Numbered from the stretch's first letter, positions 7,562-17,346 are shown. The stretch: 64,000 bases of DNA from JBEKIK01 sp963845975 (GCA_963845975.1 CAWJUD010000001.1:1550001-1614000), one strand, 5' to 3'. The notes: a model not told the origin generated them from the sequence alone. Made by a program: numbers and translations.

Positions 7562-9427
7562 ATGTTCCGCCTTTCCTTTTACCCCATCGCCGACAGCTAC
7601 TTGCTCGTAATCGCCATAGCGGTTGCGCTTTTGGCGCTGTTGGCCCTGGTGCCGGGAAAGGAAAGACTCTCCGGTTGGCGGAGGTTGTCTTTGGCATCTC
7701 TGCGATTGGCGGTGATCGTGCTTGCCGTCTTTGCCATGTTGCGCCCCACGCTGATATATACCGAAGTTAAAAAACAATCGGCCACGCTGGTCCTGCTGGC
7801 CGACCAATCCCGCAGCATGTCGGTCCCCGACGCGCTGGCCGGCAAAACCCGCTGGGAGGTCTTGTGCAAGGCCCTGGCCGATGCCCAATCCGCGCTGGCC
7901 AAACTCGCCCGCGATTTCGAGCTCAAGGCCTATGCCTTCGACGCCGAGGCCCATCCGCTTACCGTCGAAAAGGGCGAAATCACCCTGCCCGACGAGCCCG
8001 AAGGCCGCCAAACCGCCATCGGCTCCACCCTCGACGACGTCTTGCGCCAGGAGGCCGGAAAACGCCTCCTGGGAGTGATCCTATTAAGCGACGGCGCACA
8101 GCGGGCGTATGCCCCCCGCGATCTGCCCCCGCAAACCGCCGCCACACGCCTTAAACACCTGGGCTTTCCGCTGTTCACCGTTCCCATCGGCCAATCACGC
8201 GGACTGGGACAGGCCCAGGACGTGGCCGTGAAGGATTTGGTCGTCAACCCCGCCGTGTTCGTGAAAAACGAATTGGCCATAAGCGGCCAGGTCCGCGTCG
8301 ACGGTTACGTCAATCGCGATATCCCCGTGCGCGTGCTGTTCGAAACCGCGCCCGGCAAGATGGAAGTCGTGGCCAAGCAAACCGTCAAGGCCGACGCCGA
8401 CGGCCAACTCCTGCCCGTCCAATTCAATTACGTCCCGAAAACCCCGGGCGAATTCAAGCTTACCCTGGAAGTCCCGGATCAGCCCGGAGAACTGGTCACC
8501 ACCAACAATCAGCTCAGCACCTTCGTCAACGTGCTCAAAGGCGGGCTGAACGTCCTGTACATCGAGGGCGGATTCCGCGTGGAACAAAAATTCATCCGCC
8601 GCGCACTCGACGCCTCGCCCGACATCAACGTCGATTTCATCCGCATCGATCCCCGCGACCCGGCCAACCGCCCCGTCGATCTGGCCGAACGCCTCAAATC
8701 AGGCAAATATGAAGTTTACATCCTCGGCGACGTCGATTCCTCGGCCTTCAAAGGTGATGAACTGAAATCCCTGGCCCAGGCCGTCGAGCGCGGCGCGGGC
8801 CTGATCATGCTGGGCGGATTTCACAGTTTCGGCGCGGGAGGATACGCCGCCACCCCGCTCAATAATCTCCTCCCCGTGACCATGGACCGCTTCGATCGGC
8901 AGAATCCCGACGAGCCGGTCCGCGGCGATCTGCAATTGCCCGGCCCGTTGCCCATGCGCCCCACGGCCCTGGGACTGATGCACTTCGCCCTGCGCCTGGC
9001 CGCCGATCGCGCAATGAGCGAAGCCCTCTGGTCGCAACTGCCGCCGTTGGACGGCGCATATAAATTCCGCGGCCTTTCGCCCGGCGCCCTGATCCTGGCC
9101 GATTCCGGGTCCAACGTGCCCCTGTTGGTCGCCCATCAATACGTCGAGGGCCGGGTGATGGCCTTTGCCGGCGATTCCACCTGGCACTGGTGGATGCGCG
9201 GTTTCGAATCGGCCCATAAACGTTTCTGGCGCCAAATCATCCTCTGGCTGGCCAAAAAAGACCAGGCCGAAGAGGGCGCCGTATGGGTAAAACTAGCCCA
9301 GCGCCGACTGGCCCCGTCCGAGCGCGTGGAATTCACCGTCGGGCGCAAGACCCAACCGGCGAGCCAATTAAAGACGCCGAGTTCAAGGCCGAGATCGTCC
9401 TGCCCGACGGCTCCCGCCGCCCCTTGA
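7562..9427 (+). CDS. VWA-domain membrane protein, main part (frame breaks near 9348)
   Basis: Two N-terminal helices (SYLLVIAIAVALLALLALV and LRLAVIVLAVFAMLRP) precede a VWA domain with an intact metal site, VLLADQSRSMS (D-x-S-x-S at about 81-85). A beta-sandwich region follows, then a glutamine-amidotransferase-like domain (NVLYIEGGFRVEQKFIRRAL and LIMLGGFHSFGAGGY). This is the fourth member of the MoxR operon. Family similarity runs to ERVEFTVGR near 9345. There one missing base puts the rest (DPTGEPIKDAEFKAEIVLPDG) in the frame of the next entry, so the last 25 or so residues of this reading are spurious. Confidence 0.88.
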   Translation: MFRLSFYPIADSYLLVIAIAVALLALLALVPGKERLSGWRRLSLASLRLAVIVLAVFAMLRPTLIYTEVKKQSATLVLLADQSRSMSVPDALAGKTRWEVLCKALADAQSALAKLARDFELKAYAFDAEAHPLTVEKGEITLPDEPEGRQTAIGSTLDDVLRQEAGKRLLGVILLSDGAQRAYAPRDLPPQTAATRLKHLGFPLFTVPIGQSRGLGQAQDVAVKDLVVNPAVFVKNELAISGQVRVDGYVNRDIPVRVLFETAPGKMEVVAKQTVKADADGQLLPVQFNYVPKTPGEFKLTLEVPDQPGELVTTNNQLSTFVNVLKGGLNVLYIEGGFRVEQKFIRRALDASPDINVDFIRIDPRDPANRPVDLAERLKSGKYEVYILGDVDSSAFKGDELKSLAQAVERGAGLIMLGGFHSFGAGGYAATPLNNLLPVTMDRFDRQNPDEPVRGDLQLPGPLPMRPTALGLMHFALRLAADRAMSEALWSQLPPLDGAYKFRGLSPGALILADSGSNVPLLVAHQYVEGRVMAFAGDSTWHWWMRGFESAHKRFWRQIILWLAKKDQAEEGAVWVKLAQRRLAPSERVEFTVGRKTQPASQLKTPSSRPRSSCPTAPAAP

Positions 9428-9816
9428 CCCTCACGCATCAAGACAGCCAAATTGCCGGCACGTTCCGCGACACGCAGACCGCGGGCGACTACGCCGTCGA
9501 AGTAAAAGCCACGCAAAAAGGCCTGCAACTCGGCACCGCCCGGGCCCGATTCCTCGTCTTCCAACAAGACCTGGAACTCGACAACGCCTCGGCCGACTCC
9601 GCCACAATGGAAAGCCTGGCCGCCATGACCGGCGGCCAATCGCTGGCCCCCGAACAACTCCCCGACCTGATTAAACGCCTCACCGAACAAACCTCGACCC
9701 TGGAAATCCAACAAGAGACCAAAAAAACCTTCTGGGACACCTGGCCCTTCTTCCTTATGCTCGTAACGCTGTTGAGTCTAGATTGGTACCTCCGCAAGAG
9801 ATGGGGATTGGTGTAA
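9283..9816 (+). CDS. VWA-domain membrane protein, C-terminal part
   Basis: From about 9350 this frame continues the preceding protein: DPTGEPIKDAEFKAEIVLPD, a beta-sandwich (GTFRDTQTAGDYAVEVKA), then LAAMTGGQSLAPEQLPDLI and a final helix TWPFFLMLVTLLSLDWYLRK followed by RWGLV. That ending (MTGG, helix, W-x-LRKRWGL) is the normal C-terminus of these planctomycete VWA proteins. It confirms that 7562-9816 is one gene with a one-base frame change. The first 22 or so residues of this frame are not real. Confidence 0.8.
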   Translation: MGKTSPAPTGPVRARGIHRRAQDPTGEPIKDAEFKAEIVLPDGSRRPLTLTHQDSQIAGTFRDTQTAGDYAVEVKATQKGLQLGTARARFLVFQQDLELDNASADSATMESLAAMTGGQSLAPEQLPDLIKRLTEQTSTLEIQQETKKTFWDTWPFFLMLVTLLSLDWYLRKRWGLV

Positions 9817-10034
9817 GAGATTCTCCCCTCGCCGGGCACCGACGGGCACCATGCTGAGTATGGTCGGTTGGTCGGGAGAGGGGCCGGGATGAGGGCGGAA
9901 TTTAATGGATCACAAGACTAATACGAAAACATACTCCCTCACCTATTCGTGGGCATTTCTGCCGCAGGTTGTAAGTTCTGCACCCGGCATATGTGCCGGT
10001 TTGGATGGAACATTACGGCTCCCCATCCTACAAG

Positions 10035-10415
10035 TTACCCCTTGGTATCTACCGGTGCGGTTTTTTCCATTGCCGGCGCGGTTTTTTCTGATGTTGGTGC
10101 GATTTCTTCCGTTGCCGGCGCCGTTTTTTCCGTTGCCGGCGCGGTCTTTTCCGTAATGGGTTTTTGGACTGTCATTAGTTTTTGCACTGCTTTGGCCTGC
10201 ACCTGCAAATGGTCCATCACGCGGCGCACGCCATCGACGCCGCGGACGGCATGCAGCGCGGCGATCCGTTGGTACTCGTACTGGATCGTGCCCGACAGCG
10301 TCACGTCGCCTTTGTGTGCGGTCACGGCAATATGGCACGGCGACTGCATGCCCCGGTTACTCAACTGCCGAGTGACATTCTGGATAATGGTTTCGTCCGG
10401 CACCTTGTTCATCAT
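10035..10415 (-). CDS. BON-domain protein with repetitive C-terminal tail
   Basis: A 126-residue protein starting at ATG 10415 (MMNKVPDETIIQNVTRQL), preceded by GGGAGA. A single BON domain covers about residues 5-70 (GDVTLSGTIQYEYQRIAALH, VRGVDGVRRVMDHLQV), expected to bind membranes or periplasmic partners. The tail repeats a TEKTAPA heptad about five times, encoded by 21-base DNA repeats, making a low-complexity Thr/Lys/Pro/Ala end. No signal peptide is obvious, and a start further upstream would lack similarity. Confidence 0.75.
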   Translation of the reverse strand: MMNKVPDETIIQNVTRQLSNRGMQSPCHIAVTAHKGDVTLSGTIQYEYQRIAALHAVRGVDGVRRVMDHLQVQAKAVQKLMTVQKPITEKTAPATEKTAPATEEIAPTSEKTAPAMEKTAPVDTKG

Positions 10416-10734
10416 CGTTCTCCCGAAAATAGCGTTTTTTTTAAAAACAGCAGAGCGTATTCGGAAGGGGAATCGACCGCGTCGCTGAGACAAGGTCAGT
10501 GAGAGTGGAGGCTAGGCCTTCCTGCCGACATTATACCCTTGCCTGCCGGGAATAGATAGCCCTAAGGTGGCGTAAAAATAAAAATTCGTTTCAGAAGGAC
10601 AAAGGCTCAAAGTTCCGATAATTCTCGGCCAAAAGATGATTTCACGCCCATTCATGCGCGCTTACACATAGGCGGTTGCAGATCCGGCATTGAGAGATCG
10701 TCCAACTTTTGATGCATTACTATATAAGGGATTA

Positions 10735-10925
10735 TGATGATCCGATAGCCCGAAGGGCTTTTTTGAAGATAGAGCAGGGTTGCCGCGCAGCGGCTACCCT
10801 GTTTAAAAAGGCTGGAAAACAGAGAAAACCCCAACGGGGTTTCGCAGCGGTTATGCAACCCTTTCAGGGTTGACGTGGTAATTCGGCCCTTGTCCCTACT
10901 ATTTATAATCCCTTCGGGATACATG
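10735..10925. repeat. Composite palindromic intergenic repeat
   Basis: The stretch holds several short inverted repeats: AGCCCGAAGGGCT (about 10748), a GTTGCCGCGCAGCGGC pair (about 10778), AACCCCAACGGGGTT (about 10829), AACCCTTTCAGGGTT (about 10857) and ATCCCTTCGGGAT (about 10910). Such tandem small palindromes are typical non-coding intergenic repeats; the apparent reading frame through them is not protein-like. Confidence 0.5.
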
Positions 10926-10982
10926 CCAGATATCCCATTTTACCCAAAAAGCTGGACTGTCTCTTGATGCCGGGTTGAGAAT

Positions 10983-11135
10983 TTATCCTCTTAATTCCCG
11001 CAAGCGTTCGAGAATTTGCGGTTTTTCTTTCAGTTCCGCCAGCGGACGCAGATGCTGATCGACGTAATCCCAATCGATGCCCTTGTCTTGGCGCAAAATA
11101 ATCCCTTCGATGTCGGCCCAATCGCGTTCATTTTC
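10983..11135 (-). pseudogene. C-terminal remnant of a nucleotidyltransferase-like protein
   Basis: In the minus frame the last 50 codons read ERDWADIEGIILRQ, then KGIDWDYVDQHLRPLAELKE, ending in LRELRG. This matches the C-terminal end of small nucleotidyltransferase-fold proteins that in other genomes follow a gene like the one at 11128. There is no room for the N-terminal 120 or so residues: the upstream gene stops directly before it. It is read as a deletion remnant. Confidence 0.45.
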
Positions 11136-11351
11136 TTAATAGCTTAAACCAGGCCTGTTGTTCCACGAGTCCGGACGTGGGCCCGGCGCGAAGTGCAAGC
11201 GGCACGATTCGAATGCGTCGGCCAGGTTGATAAGCGCCGTTTGCGTGTCTATTTCCCGCAGTTCGCGCCGCCGAATCGCTGCAAGTTCCGGCGAGGCCTT
11301 TTTCCAAGTCTCGACCCAGCGCTTCATTTCGGGTGTTGAATCGTCTTGCAT
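11128..11351 (-). pseudogene. Small conserved hypothetical protein, frame-shifted near its end
   Basis: From ATG 11351 the protein reads MQDDSTPEMKRWVETWKKAS and RRRELREIDTQTALINLADA, a small protein family I recognise only by its text. The expected ending SGLVEQQAWFKLLRK is present but in another frame, stopping at 11128, so a one-base change near 11185-11200 has shifted it. Unshifted, the frame ends at 11136 as PDSWNNRPGLSY. The family normally precedes a nucleotidyltransferase, whose remnant follows here, so the pair appears decayed together. Confidence 0.5.
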
Positions 11352-11394
11352 ACGATAATTATACTATATTCACTTTGCCGCCGCCGGCAAAACT

Positions 11395-13224
11395 TCACGG
11401 ATCTGTCGCCTGTTTTCCCCTCGCCCAACTCTTGAGGATCTCGGCTTGAAGCGGGTCGGGATTCTCCATCGGCTTGATGCGGAAGCTCCGCTCCATCTTG
11501 TGGCCCACGACCACGTCCAATTTGCGCTCACTTCCATCGCGCGAAACGACCAACTGGACAGTGTCCCCGAGTTTTTTGGAGGCGATGCTCTCCTTCCAGG
11601 TTTTGGCATCCACATGCGCCCCGTCCAGGGCCTTGATTTCATCCTTCGCGGCCAAATCCGCGCGAAAGGCATTCGAGTCCCAATCGACGCTGGATATGAC
11701 CAGCTTTCCGTCGTTGTCCCTGACCGTCACCCCGAAATTTGCCTCCGGCAGTTCCCTGGGCATCTCGATTTCCAGCCCTCCGTAAGCCAGATACTTGGGA
11801 TAATCGATCTCTTTTACCGTTGAGGCGTACTCGAAGGCCTCGGACAAATCGCACTCGGCCGCGTTTTCGCAAACCTCGCGGAATTCATCGTCCGTAAAGC
11901 CCCGCTTTTTCTCCTTGTAGTATTTCTGATAAAGCTTCCGCATCACGTCGTCCAGCGATTTTTGATTTTTAGTCTCGTGCCTGATTTTCAAATCCAAAAG
12001 CAGGCCCAGCGCCGGCCCCTTGCTATAATACGAGATCGTCTTGTTGATCCCCTCGCCCCCTCTCCGCCCGAAGGGGCCCTGGCTCCAAGTCGTATAACTC
12101 GACTCGGTCGCGGATTGGAACAGATGCCCCGGCTGATTCTCATAGCCCACGATATTCGAGCGCAGATGGTCGAGCAAATCCTCCCGGCTGATGAGCCCCG
12201 CCCGCCTGCATATTATATATTCATAATATACGGTAAATCCTTCCGACACCCAGAGCATGTTCGTCAGGTTTTCCCTGTCGTAGTCGAAAGGGCCCAGGGC
12301 GATGGGCCGAATCCGCTTCACGTTGTAAAGGTGGAAGAACTCGTGCGACACGAAATCCAGCCAGCGTTTGTTGCTCGAAGCGGAGCTCATCTCGCGACCG
12401 CTAAAGGGTATCGCCACCGAATTGGCATGTTCGATGCCGCCCGCGCCCGGACCGGTCGCCAGGAACGTGTAGTGCTTGTAAGGGATATCGCCGATAAGGT
12501 CCACGGCCGATTCGATCATTCCTTTCAGGTCGGCCGTGAATTTCTCCCGGTCGAACTCGCCCAGCTTGAACCCGGCGAAATAGTGCGGGACTCCCCGGAC
12601 CTCGAAACTCATGATCTCCAGGTTGCCCAAGAGTATCGGGCAGTCGTATAGCACGTCGAAGTCCGGGGCGATAAAAGTATCCTTTTGCCCCTGGACCGGA
12701 TCCAGACCGGTCGCCGCCTTGCTCCAGTCCTTATATGGCTTGATAACCACCGTCACCGGATGCCGGATCTGACCGGAGACGTGCATGAACAGGCTCGCGG
12801 GCGAAATGAAACCGTGATCCTCGGCCAGGTAACTATTGGCGGCGAAATTAGTAGCCGCCTTCACATCGTAACTCACCGTGATGCCCGACGCATCGTCGCA
12901 CCCCACACGCCACGTGTTCGCCGTGGTCTTTTCCCATTTCAAAGGATTTCCCGCCCCGTCGGCGGCCTTGAAATTCTCCACGCCCTTGGCGTAGTTCATC
13001 AATCCATAATATCCGGGCGACCAGGCGGGAATTTTGAAATCCTGCGTCGCGCCTTTCAATCCTTCGCAGCGGAACTCGACGTGGTAGCAGTGTGTGTCAG
13101 GCCGATCCATGGATACCGTGAAGGCCATGCTTCCTTCCGGCTGCAGTTGCTGCTGGCCAAATGCAAAGGAAGCCGCAACTAGAAAAACAACGGAAAACAC
13201 AATCGCCCGCGATCTGCTGTTCAT
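11395..13224 (-). CDS. M61-family (glycyl aminopeptidase-like) metallopeptidase with PDZ domain
   Basis: A 609-residue secreted peptidase. A signal peptide (SRSRAIVFSVVFLVAASFAF) follows ATG 13224, which has an AGGAG site eight bases upstream; an upstream ATG at 13260 lacks one. The zinc motif HEFFH is at about 294-298 with the third ligand Glu in WVSEGFT (about 328), matching clan MA, family M61. The N-terminal beta domain (DFKIPAWSPGYYGLMNYAKG) and a C-terminal PDZ domain (FGVTVRDNDGKLVISSVDWD, IKALDGAHV) are in family order. It probably acts in the periplasm or outside the cell on peptides. It is transcribed alone. Confidence 0.92.
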   Translation of the reverse strand: MNSRSRAIVFSVVFLVAASFAFGQQQLQPEGSMAFTVSMDRPDTHCYHVEFRCEGLKGATQDFKIPAWSPGYYGLMNYAKGVENFKAADGAGNPLKWEKTTANTWRVGCDDASGITVSYDVKAATNFAANSYLAEDHGFISPASLFMHVSGQIRHPVTVVIKPYKDWSKAATGLDPVQGQKDTFIAPDFDVLYDCPILLGNLEIMSFEVRGVPHYFAGFKLGEFDREKFTADLKGMIESAVDLIGDIPYKHYTFLATGPGAGGIEHANSVAIPFSGREMSSASSNKRWLDFVSHEFFHLYNVKRIRPIALGPFDYDRENLTNMLWVSEGFTVYYEYIICRRAGLISREDLLDHLRSNIVGYENQPGHLFQSATESSYTTWSQGPFGRRGGEGINKTISYYSKGPALGLLLDLKIRHETKNQKSLDDVMRKLYQKYYKEKKRGFTDDEFREVCENAAECDLSEAFEYASTVKEIDYPKYLAYGGLEIEMPRELPEANFGVTVRDNDGKLVISSVDWDSNAFRADLAAKDEIKALDGAHVDAKTWKESIASKKLGDTVQLVVSRDGSERKLDVVVGHKMERSFRIKPMENPDPLQAEILKSWARGKQATDP

Positions 13225-13325
13225 CTTGCCATCTCCTGTAAGCTTGATATTTGAGTCCAATAATTATAAGTGAATTGGTGTACGAAAAATTACACGCACA
13301 ATTGTGACATAAATTGCCCTGAATC

Positions 13326-14402
13326 TCAATGCTCCGTCTCTTTCAGCAACTCTTCCAGATACTGCTTCCAGACCACTGCCCGGGTGTGGGTGCCGTGCCC
13401 GCGGGTTTCCGGACTCTCCGGGATCACCACCGCCTTTCCATGTTTCACCCGCTTGATTTCCCGCTCCAATATTCCCAAATCCGGCGGATTTATCAAATCG
13501 TCGGTCGAATTTACCGCCACCAGCGGCGCTCGGATCGATTCCAGCTCCGCTCCGGGATCGTAATCCTGCGAGCTTTCCACGGCATACAGCACGTCATTGG
13601 CGTCCATAGTTCTCATGGCCCTGGCCGCATAATCGTCCAGGAGTTTATCGGCCTGCCGCCCGGTCGGCGCCTCCTGATATCGCATGAGCGGATTGCTGCC
13701 CATAAAAAACAGAACCTCGGCCGCGAATCTCAGGCCCCGCGGTTGCGCGGCGTACTCGCCCTCGCGCCACTCCGGATCGGTCCGAATCGCCTCGCTGATC
13801 ATCTTTCGCCACATGCGATTTCGCCCGGAAATCTGCGCGGGCAAACTGCCCAGCGGCATCAGGGCGTCCATAAAATCCGCATACTTCTCGCCCCAAAGCC
13901 AGGTGTGCATGCCGCCCATCGACGTGCCCATCACCAACCGCAGGCGATCCACCTTCAAACCCTCGGCCACAAGCCTGTGCTCCGCGTCGATCATGTCCAG
14001 ATACCCGTATTGCGGAAACTTGGCGTGCAAACCGTCGCTGGGCTTGCTCGACCGGCCGTGCCCGATGTCGTCCGGCATAATAATGTAATACCGGTCCGCG
14101 TCCAGCAACCCGCCTTTTATAAACAATTCCCCGGCAAATTCCGCCCGGCTGAACTGATCGCCGCTCCCGGTGGTCCCGTGCATTATCAGCACCGCGTTGC
14201 GGACCACGCCTTTTTCGTCGCGCACGGGCTTGCCCAGCGTGCGATAGTGAATCCTCAGCTCCGGCAACGTCTGCCCGCAGCGAAAGTGATAATCGCGGAT
14301 CACGTAATCGCCCTGAACCGGTTGCGGAATATCGGCCTGGCGCAAGAGTGCCGCCGCGGCTAAAGATAAAACACCGAATATTATCGAAATCCGCCTCATC
14401 AT
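13326..14402 (-). CDS. Secreted alpha/beta hydrolase (homoserine-acyltransferase/MetX-like fold)
   Basis: A 358-residue protein with an N-terminal signal (MMRRISIIFGVLSLAAAALL). The fold elements are LIMHGTTGSGDQFS, PDDIGHGRSSKPSDG, the nucleophile elbow GTSMGGMHTW and a C-terminal acid and His (TDDLINPP, GHGTH). This matches MetX-like alpha/beta hydrolases, though export argues for an esterase or lactonase rather than methionine biosynthesis. The gene follows the GH51 gene closely. A longer start at 14441 would overlap that stop by ATGA; I prefer 14402 because GAGGGA precedes it and it exposes the signal peptide. Confidence 0.8.
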   Translation of the reverse strand: MMRRISIIFGVLSLAAAALLRQADIPQPVQGDYVIRDYHFRCGQTLPELRIHYRTLGKPVRDEKGVVRNAVLIMHGTTGSGDQFSRAEFAGELFIKGGLLDADRYYIIMPDDIGHGRSSKPSDGLHAKFPQYGYLDMIDAEHRLVAEGLKVDRLRLVMGTSMGGMHTWLWGEKYADFMDALMPLGSLPAQISGRNRMWRKMISEAIRTDPEWREGEYAAQPRGLRFAAEVLFFMGSNPLMRYQEAPTGRQADKLLDDYAARAMRTMDANDVLYAVESSQDYDPGAELESIRAPLVAVNSTDDLINPPDLGILEREIKRVKHGKAVVIPESPETRGHGTHTRAVVWKQYLEELLKETEH

Positions 14403-14437
14403 TCCCTCGCATTTCTTGAACGCCCGTTCGCGTGTTT

Positions 14438-16027
14438 TCATTGCAGATCCAGGATCACCACCGACTTGGGCGGCAACGTCAGCCGCAGGTTCTCGCCCTC
14501 GATCACTGCCCCGGTAAATGCCTGGGGATGCACAGCGTCCGGGGCTGTAAACGTGTTGTGCGCCGTCATCTCCGCCGCGGTCAGCACCCGGCCGGCAACC
14601 GCCTTGGGTGCAACTCCGGCAAGCTTGCACGCAATCGCAACCGGCTCGCGCGGGTGTGTATTGACCAGCGATAGATGCACCGCCGCTGATTTCGCGTCCC
14701 GTGTTGCCGATGCGCTCACGGCCGGAATCGCGTTGTCGCCGAGTTTGTAATCGGGCGTCTGCGACTCGACCGGAAGGAACGTGCCCCCCTGATGCGCCTT
14801 GAACATCTCGAACACGTGGTAGGTCGGCGTCAGCAGCATCTTTTCCTTGTCCGTTAGGATCATCGCCTGCAAAACGTTGATCGTCTGCGCGATGTTCGCC
14901 ATGATCACCCGGTCGGCATGCCGCTGGAAGACGTGCAAGTTGAGCGCGGCCGCCAATGCGTCGCGGAGCGAGTTCTGCTGGTATAGAAACCCGGGATTCG
15001 TGCCTGGCTCCACGTCATGCCACGCCCCCCATTCGTCCACGACCAGGCCCACGCGCTTTTGCGCGTCGTACTTGTCCATGATAGCCGAATGCTTCGTGAT
15101 CAGGTTCTCCATTTCCAGCGTGCGACGCAGCATCGAATGCCACTGCTCCTCGCCGAACCGGGTTGCCGAGCCTTTCCTTTGCCAATTTCCACTGCCAACC
15201 GTGTAATAGTGCAGCGACAAGCCGTTCATCTGCCTGCCGGCCGCTTTCATCAGCACCTCGGTCCAGTTGTAATCGGCCGAGTTCGGACCGCAGGCGAAGC
15301 GGGAAATCCTGTTGCCCGGGTAGTTTTTCACGAACGTGTTATAGCGGCGGAATTGATCGGCGTAAAATTCCGGAGTCATGTTGCCGCCGCAGCCCCAGCT
15401 TTCGTTGCCCACTCCGAAATACTTCAGCTTCCACGGTTTTTCCCGCCCGTTCTGCCGGCGGAGGTTGACTAACGGCGAATCGGCGTCCGAGGTCATGTAT
15501 TCCACCCACTGCATCATCTCCTCGACGCTTCCCGAGCCCACGTTGCCGCAGATGTAAGGCTCTGCACCGATCTGCTCGCAAAAATCCATGAACTCGTGCG
15601 TGCCGAAATGATTGTTCTCCACCACTCCGCCCCAGTGGGTGTTGATGATCTTCGGCCGCTTTTCCCGCGGGCCGATGCCGTCCTTCCAGTGATACTCGTC
15701 GGCGAAACACCCGCCCGGCCAGCGCAGCACCGGAATGTCAATGGCCTTAAGCGCAGCCACAACGTCCTTGCGGATGCCGCGCGTGTTTGGGATCGGCGAA
15801 TCCTCCCCCACCCAAACGCCCTCGTAAATGCACCGCCCCAGGTGCTCGGAAAAATGCCCGTAAATGTTGCGGTTCACTACCGCCCCGGGCTGATCGGCAT
15901 GCAGTGTAAGCGTGGCCGACAGCTTTTCCCCGCCCGGAGCCGTTTCCTGGGCCGACGCCGCGAAGGTCGACAAACCGAACGCAGCGCACAACACAAAAGA
16001 CATGTAAGTAATCTTAGTTGCTTTCAT
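14438..16027 (-). CDS. GH51 alpha-L-arabinofuranosidase, secreted
   Basis: A 529-residue glycoside hydrolase of family GH51 that removes arabinofuranosyl side chains from arabinoxylan or arabinan. A signal peptide (YMSFVLCAAFGLSTFAASAQ) follows ATG 16027. Family blocks include NIYGHFSEHLGRCIYEGVW, VLRWPGGCFADEYHWKDGIG and WGGVVENNHFGTHEFMDFC. The acid/base Glu is in GVGNESWG (about 209) and the nucleophile Glu in VVDEWGAW (about 332). Length and order are normal. It lies directly upstream of the hydrolase gene, with which it may be co-transcribed; both are exported. Confidence 0.94.
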   Translation of the reverse strand: MKATKITYMSFVLCAAFGLSTFAASAQETAPGGEKLSATLTLHADQPGAVVNRNIYGHFSEHLGRCIYEGVWVGEDSPIPNTRGIRKDVVAALKAIDIPVLRWPGGCFADEYHWKDGIGPREKRPKIINTHWGGVVENNHFGTHEFMDFCEQIGAEPYICGNVGSGSVEEMMQWVEYMTSDADSPLVNLRRQNGREKPWKLKYFGVGNESWGCGGNMTPEFYADQFRRYNTFVKNYPGNRISRFACGPNSADYNWTEVLMKAAGRQMNGLSLHYYTVGSGNWQRKGSATRFGEEQWHSMLRRTLEMENLITKHSAIMDKYDAQKRVGLVVDEWGAWHDVEPGTNPGFLYQQNSLRDALAAALNLHVFQRHADRVIMANIAQTINVLQAMILTDKEKMLLTPTYHVFEMFKAHQGGTFLPVESQTPDYKLGDNAIPAVSASATRDAKSAAVHLSLVNTHPREPVAIACKLAGVAPKAVAGRVLTAAEMTAHNTFTAPDAVHPQAFTGAVIEGENLRLTLPPKSVVILDLQ

Positions 16028-16140
16028 GGCAGTACTCGAATAAAGGGATGGATGGTCGCTGAAATAATACCGTGAATTATAGATGACCCTCATGCCCGCG
16101 CCAATGTTCTCTCGATCGAGTCTAATGAAAAAAATCCTTA

Positions 16141-17346
16141 CTAATTGGACAACCAACTCCAGATGCGCAGGGCGTTGCGATACAACATGGCAGTCAGGCT
16201 TTCTTCGGCAAATTGCGGGCGCTTTTCCGCCTCGGCCAGCTCGACCGACAGATCGGCCGCGGTCTGGGCGATTTTCCGCATCCCGGGATAATTCAAGGTG
16301 TTCGCTTCGTCGCTGGGCCGATGCATGTCGCCCCAGCCGCCGCCGGTCATGAAAAATACCGCCGGAATGCGGCGCGAATAAAATCCGGTATGATCGCTGA
16401 CCGGGAAAACCCAGGACATTTCTTCCAACTTGAGATCGTGCCGCTTGACAATCTCGTCGATCGCTTTGGCGAGCATCGACGACGTCGACGCGCCCATGCT
16501 CACCAACGTACCGTCTTCCATCCGTCCGACCACGTCCAGATTGATCATGGCGATTGTTTTGTCCAAGGGCACGGCCGGATGATTGACATAATAAAAGCTG
16601 CCCAGCAGGCCCAATTCCTCGCCGCTGAACGCGACGAACACAATACGCCGCGGCAGTTTTTGTTGCCGGTGAGCGAGTATCTCGGCCGTTTCCAGCATTA
16701 CGGCCACCCCGGAGGCGTTGTCGTTCGCGCCGTGATATACGATCGTTTGGCCGCTGGCGATTTTTCGCTCCCCAAGATGATCGTAATGGGCCCCGATCAC
16801 GATGGTTTCCTCGGCCAACGGCCCCCGGCCTTCAAGCTCGGCCACGACGTTCTTCAATTTGACGGCGCGGCCGTCGCGCCTTGCCGGACTTTCCGGCGGC
16901 CGATTTTCAGCGGATGAATCGCCTAATTTTACGAATATTGAATAAATCGTATCGCCGAAAAAGGAGAATACGTTCGGATTGATAGAGTCGTTCCCATCAT
17001 TATCAGCCGGCCGCGCGTAAAAACTCTGATACGGACTCCCCTGGAAAAGATCGGTCTTCAATCCCATCTTGCCCATGCGTTTGGCTATGTAATCCGCCGC
17101 CTTATCGATCCCTTCAGTGCCCGGCCCTCGTCCCTGCAACTCGTCCGAAGCCAGGTACTCCACCGTCTGCTTGAGCCGGGTCTCGATGGCCGCTTCGTCT
17201 TGGCTTTTTTGTTGCCCGAGGTCGTCGCCAAACACCGGTGCAATAAAAAAAGAAACCGCCGCGGCGACGACAACCCAAAACAAGCGATTTGCTTGCGCCA
17301 ATCCTGCGCATCTGACGGGAGGTCTGAGATCCAAAAGAATTTTCAT
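16141..17346 (-). CDS. M28-family zinc aminopeptidase, exported
   Basis: A 401-residue M28 peptidase. A membrane or signal helix (RLFWVVVAAAVSFFIAPVFG) lies at about 21-40. The two-zinc ligands are visible: IGAHYDHLG (about 187), GANDNASG (about 209), the catalytic Glu-Glu pair in SGEELGLLG (about 243-244), NLDVVGR (about 271) and the last His in GDMHRPSDE (about 342). Predicted to release N-terminal amino acids from peptides outside the cytoplasm. It is a single-gene unit with no shared frame with the GH51 gene. Confidence 0.92.
   Translation of the reverse strand: MKILLDLRPPVRCAGLAQANRLFWVVVAAAVSFFIAPVFGDDLGQQKSQDEAAIETRLKQTVEYLASDELQGRGPGTEGIDKAADYIAKRMGKMGLKTDLFQGSPYQSFYARPADNDGNDSINPNVFSFFGDTIYSIFVKLGDSSAENRPPESPARRDGRAVKLKNVVAELEGRGPLAEETIVIGAHYDHLGERKIASGQTIVYHGANDNASGVAVMLETAEILAHRQQKLPRRIVFVAFSGEELGLLGSFYYVNHPAVPLDKTIAMINLDVVGRMEDGTLVSMGASTSSMLAKAIDEIVKRHDLKLEEMSWVFPVSDHTGFYSRRIPAVFFMTGGGWGDMHRPSDEANTLNYPGMRKIAQTAADLSVELAEAEKRPQFAEESLTAMLYRNALRIWSWLSN

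Noticed and set aside
10652..10924. 90-codon minus-strand frame
   Set aside because: It translates a string of small palindromes; non-coding repeat.
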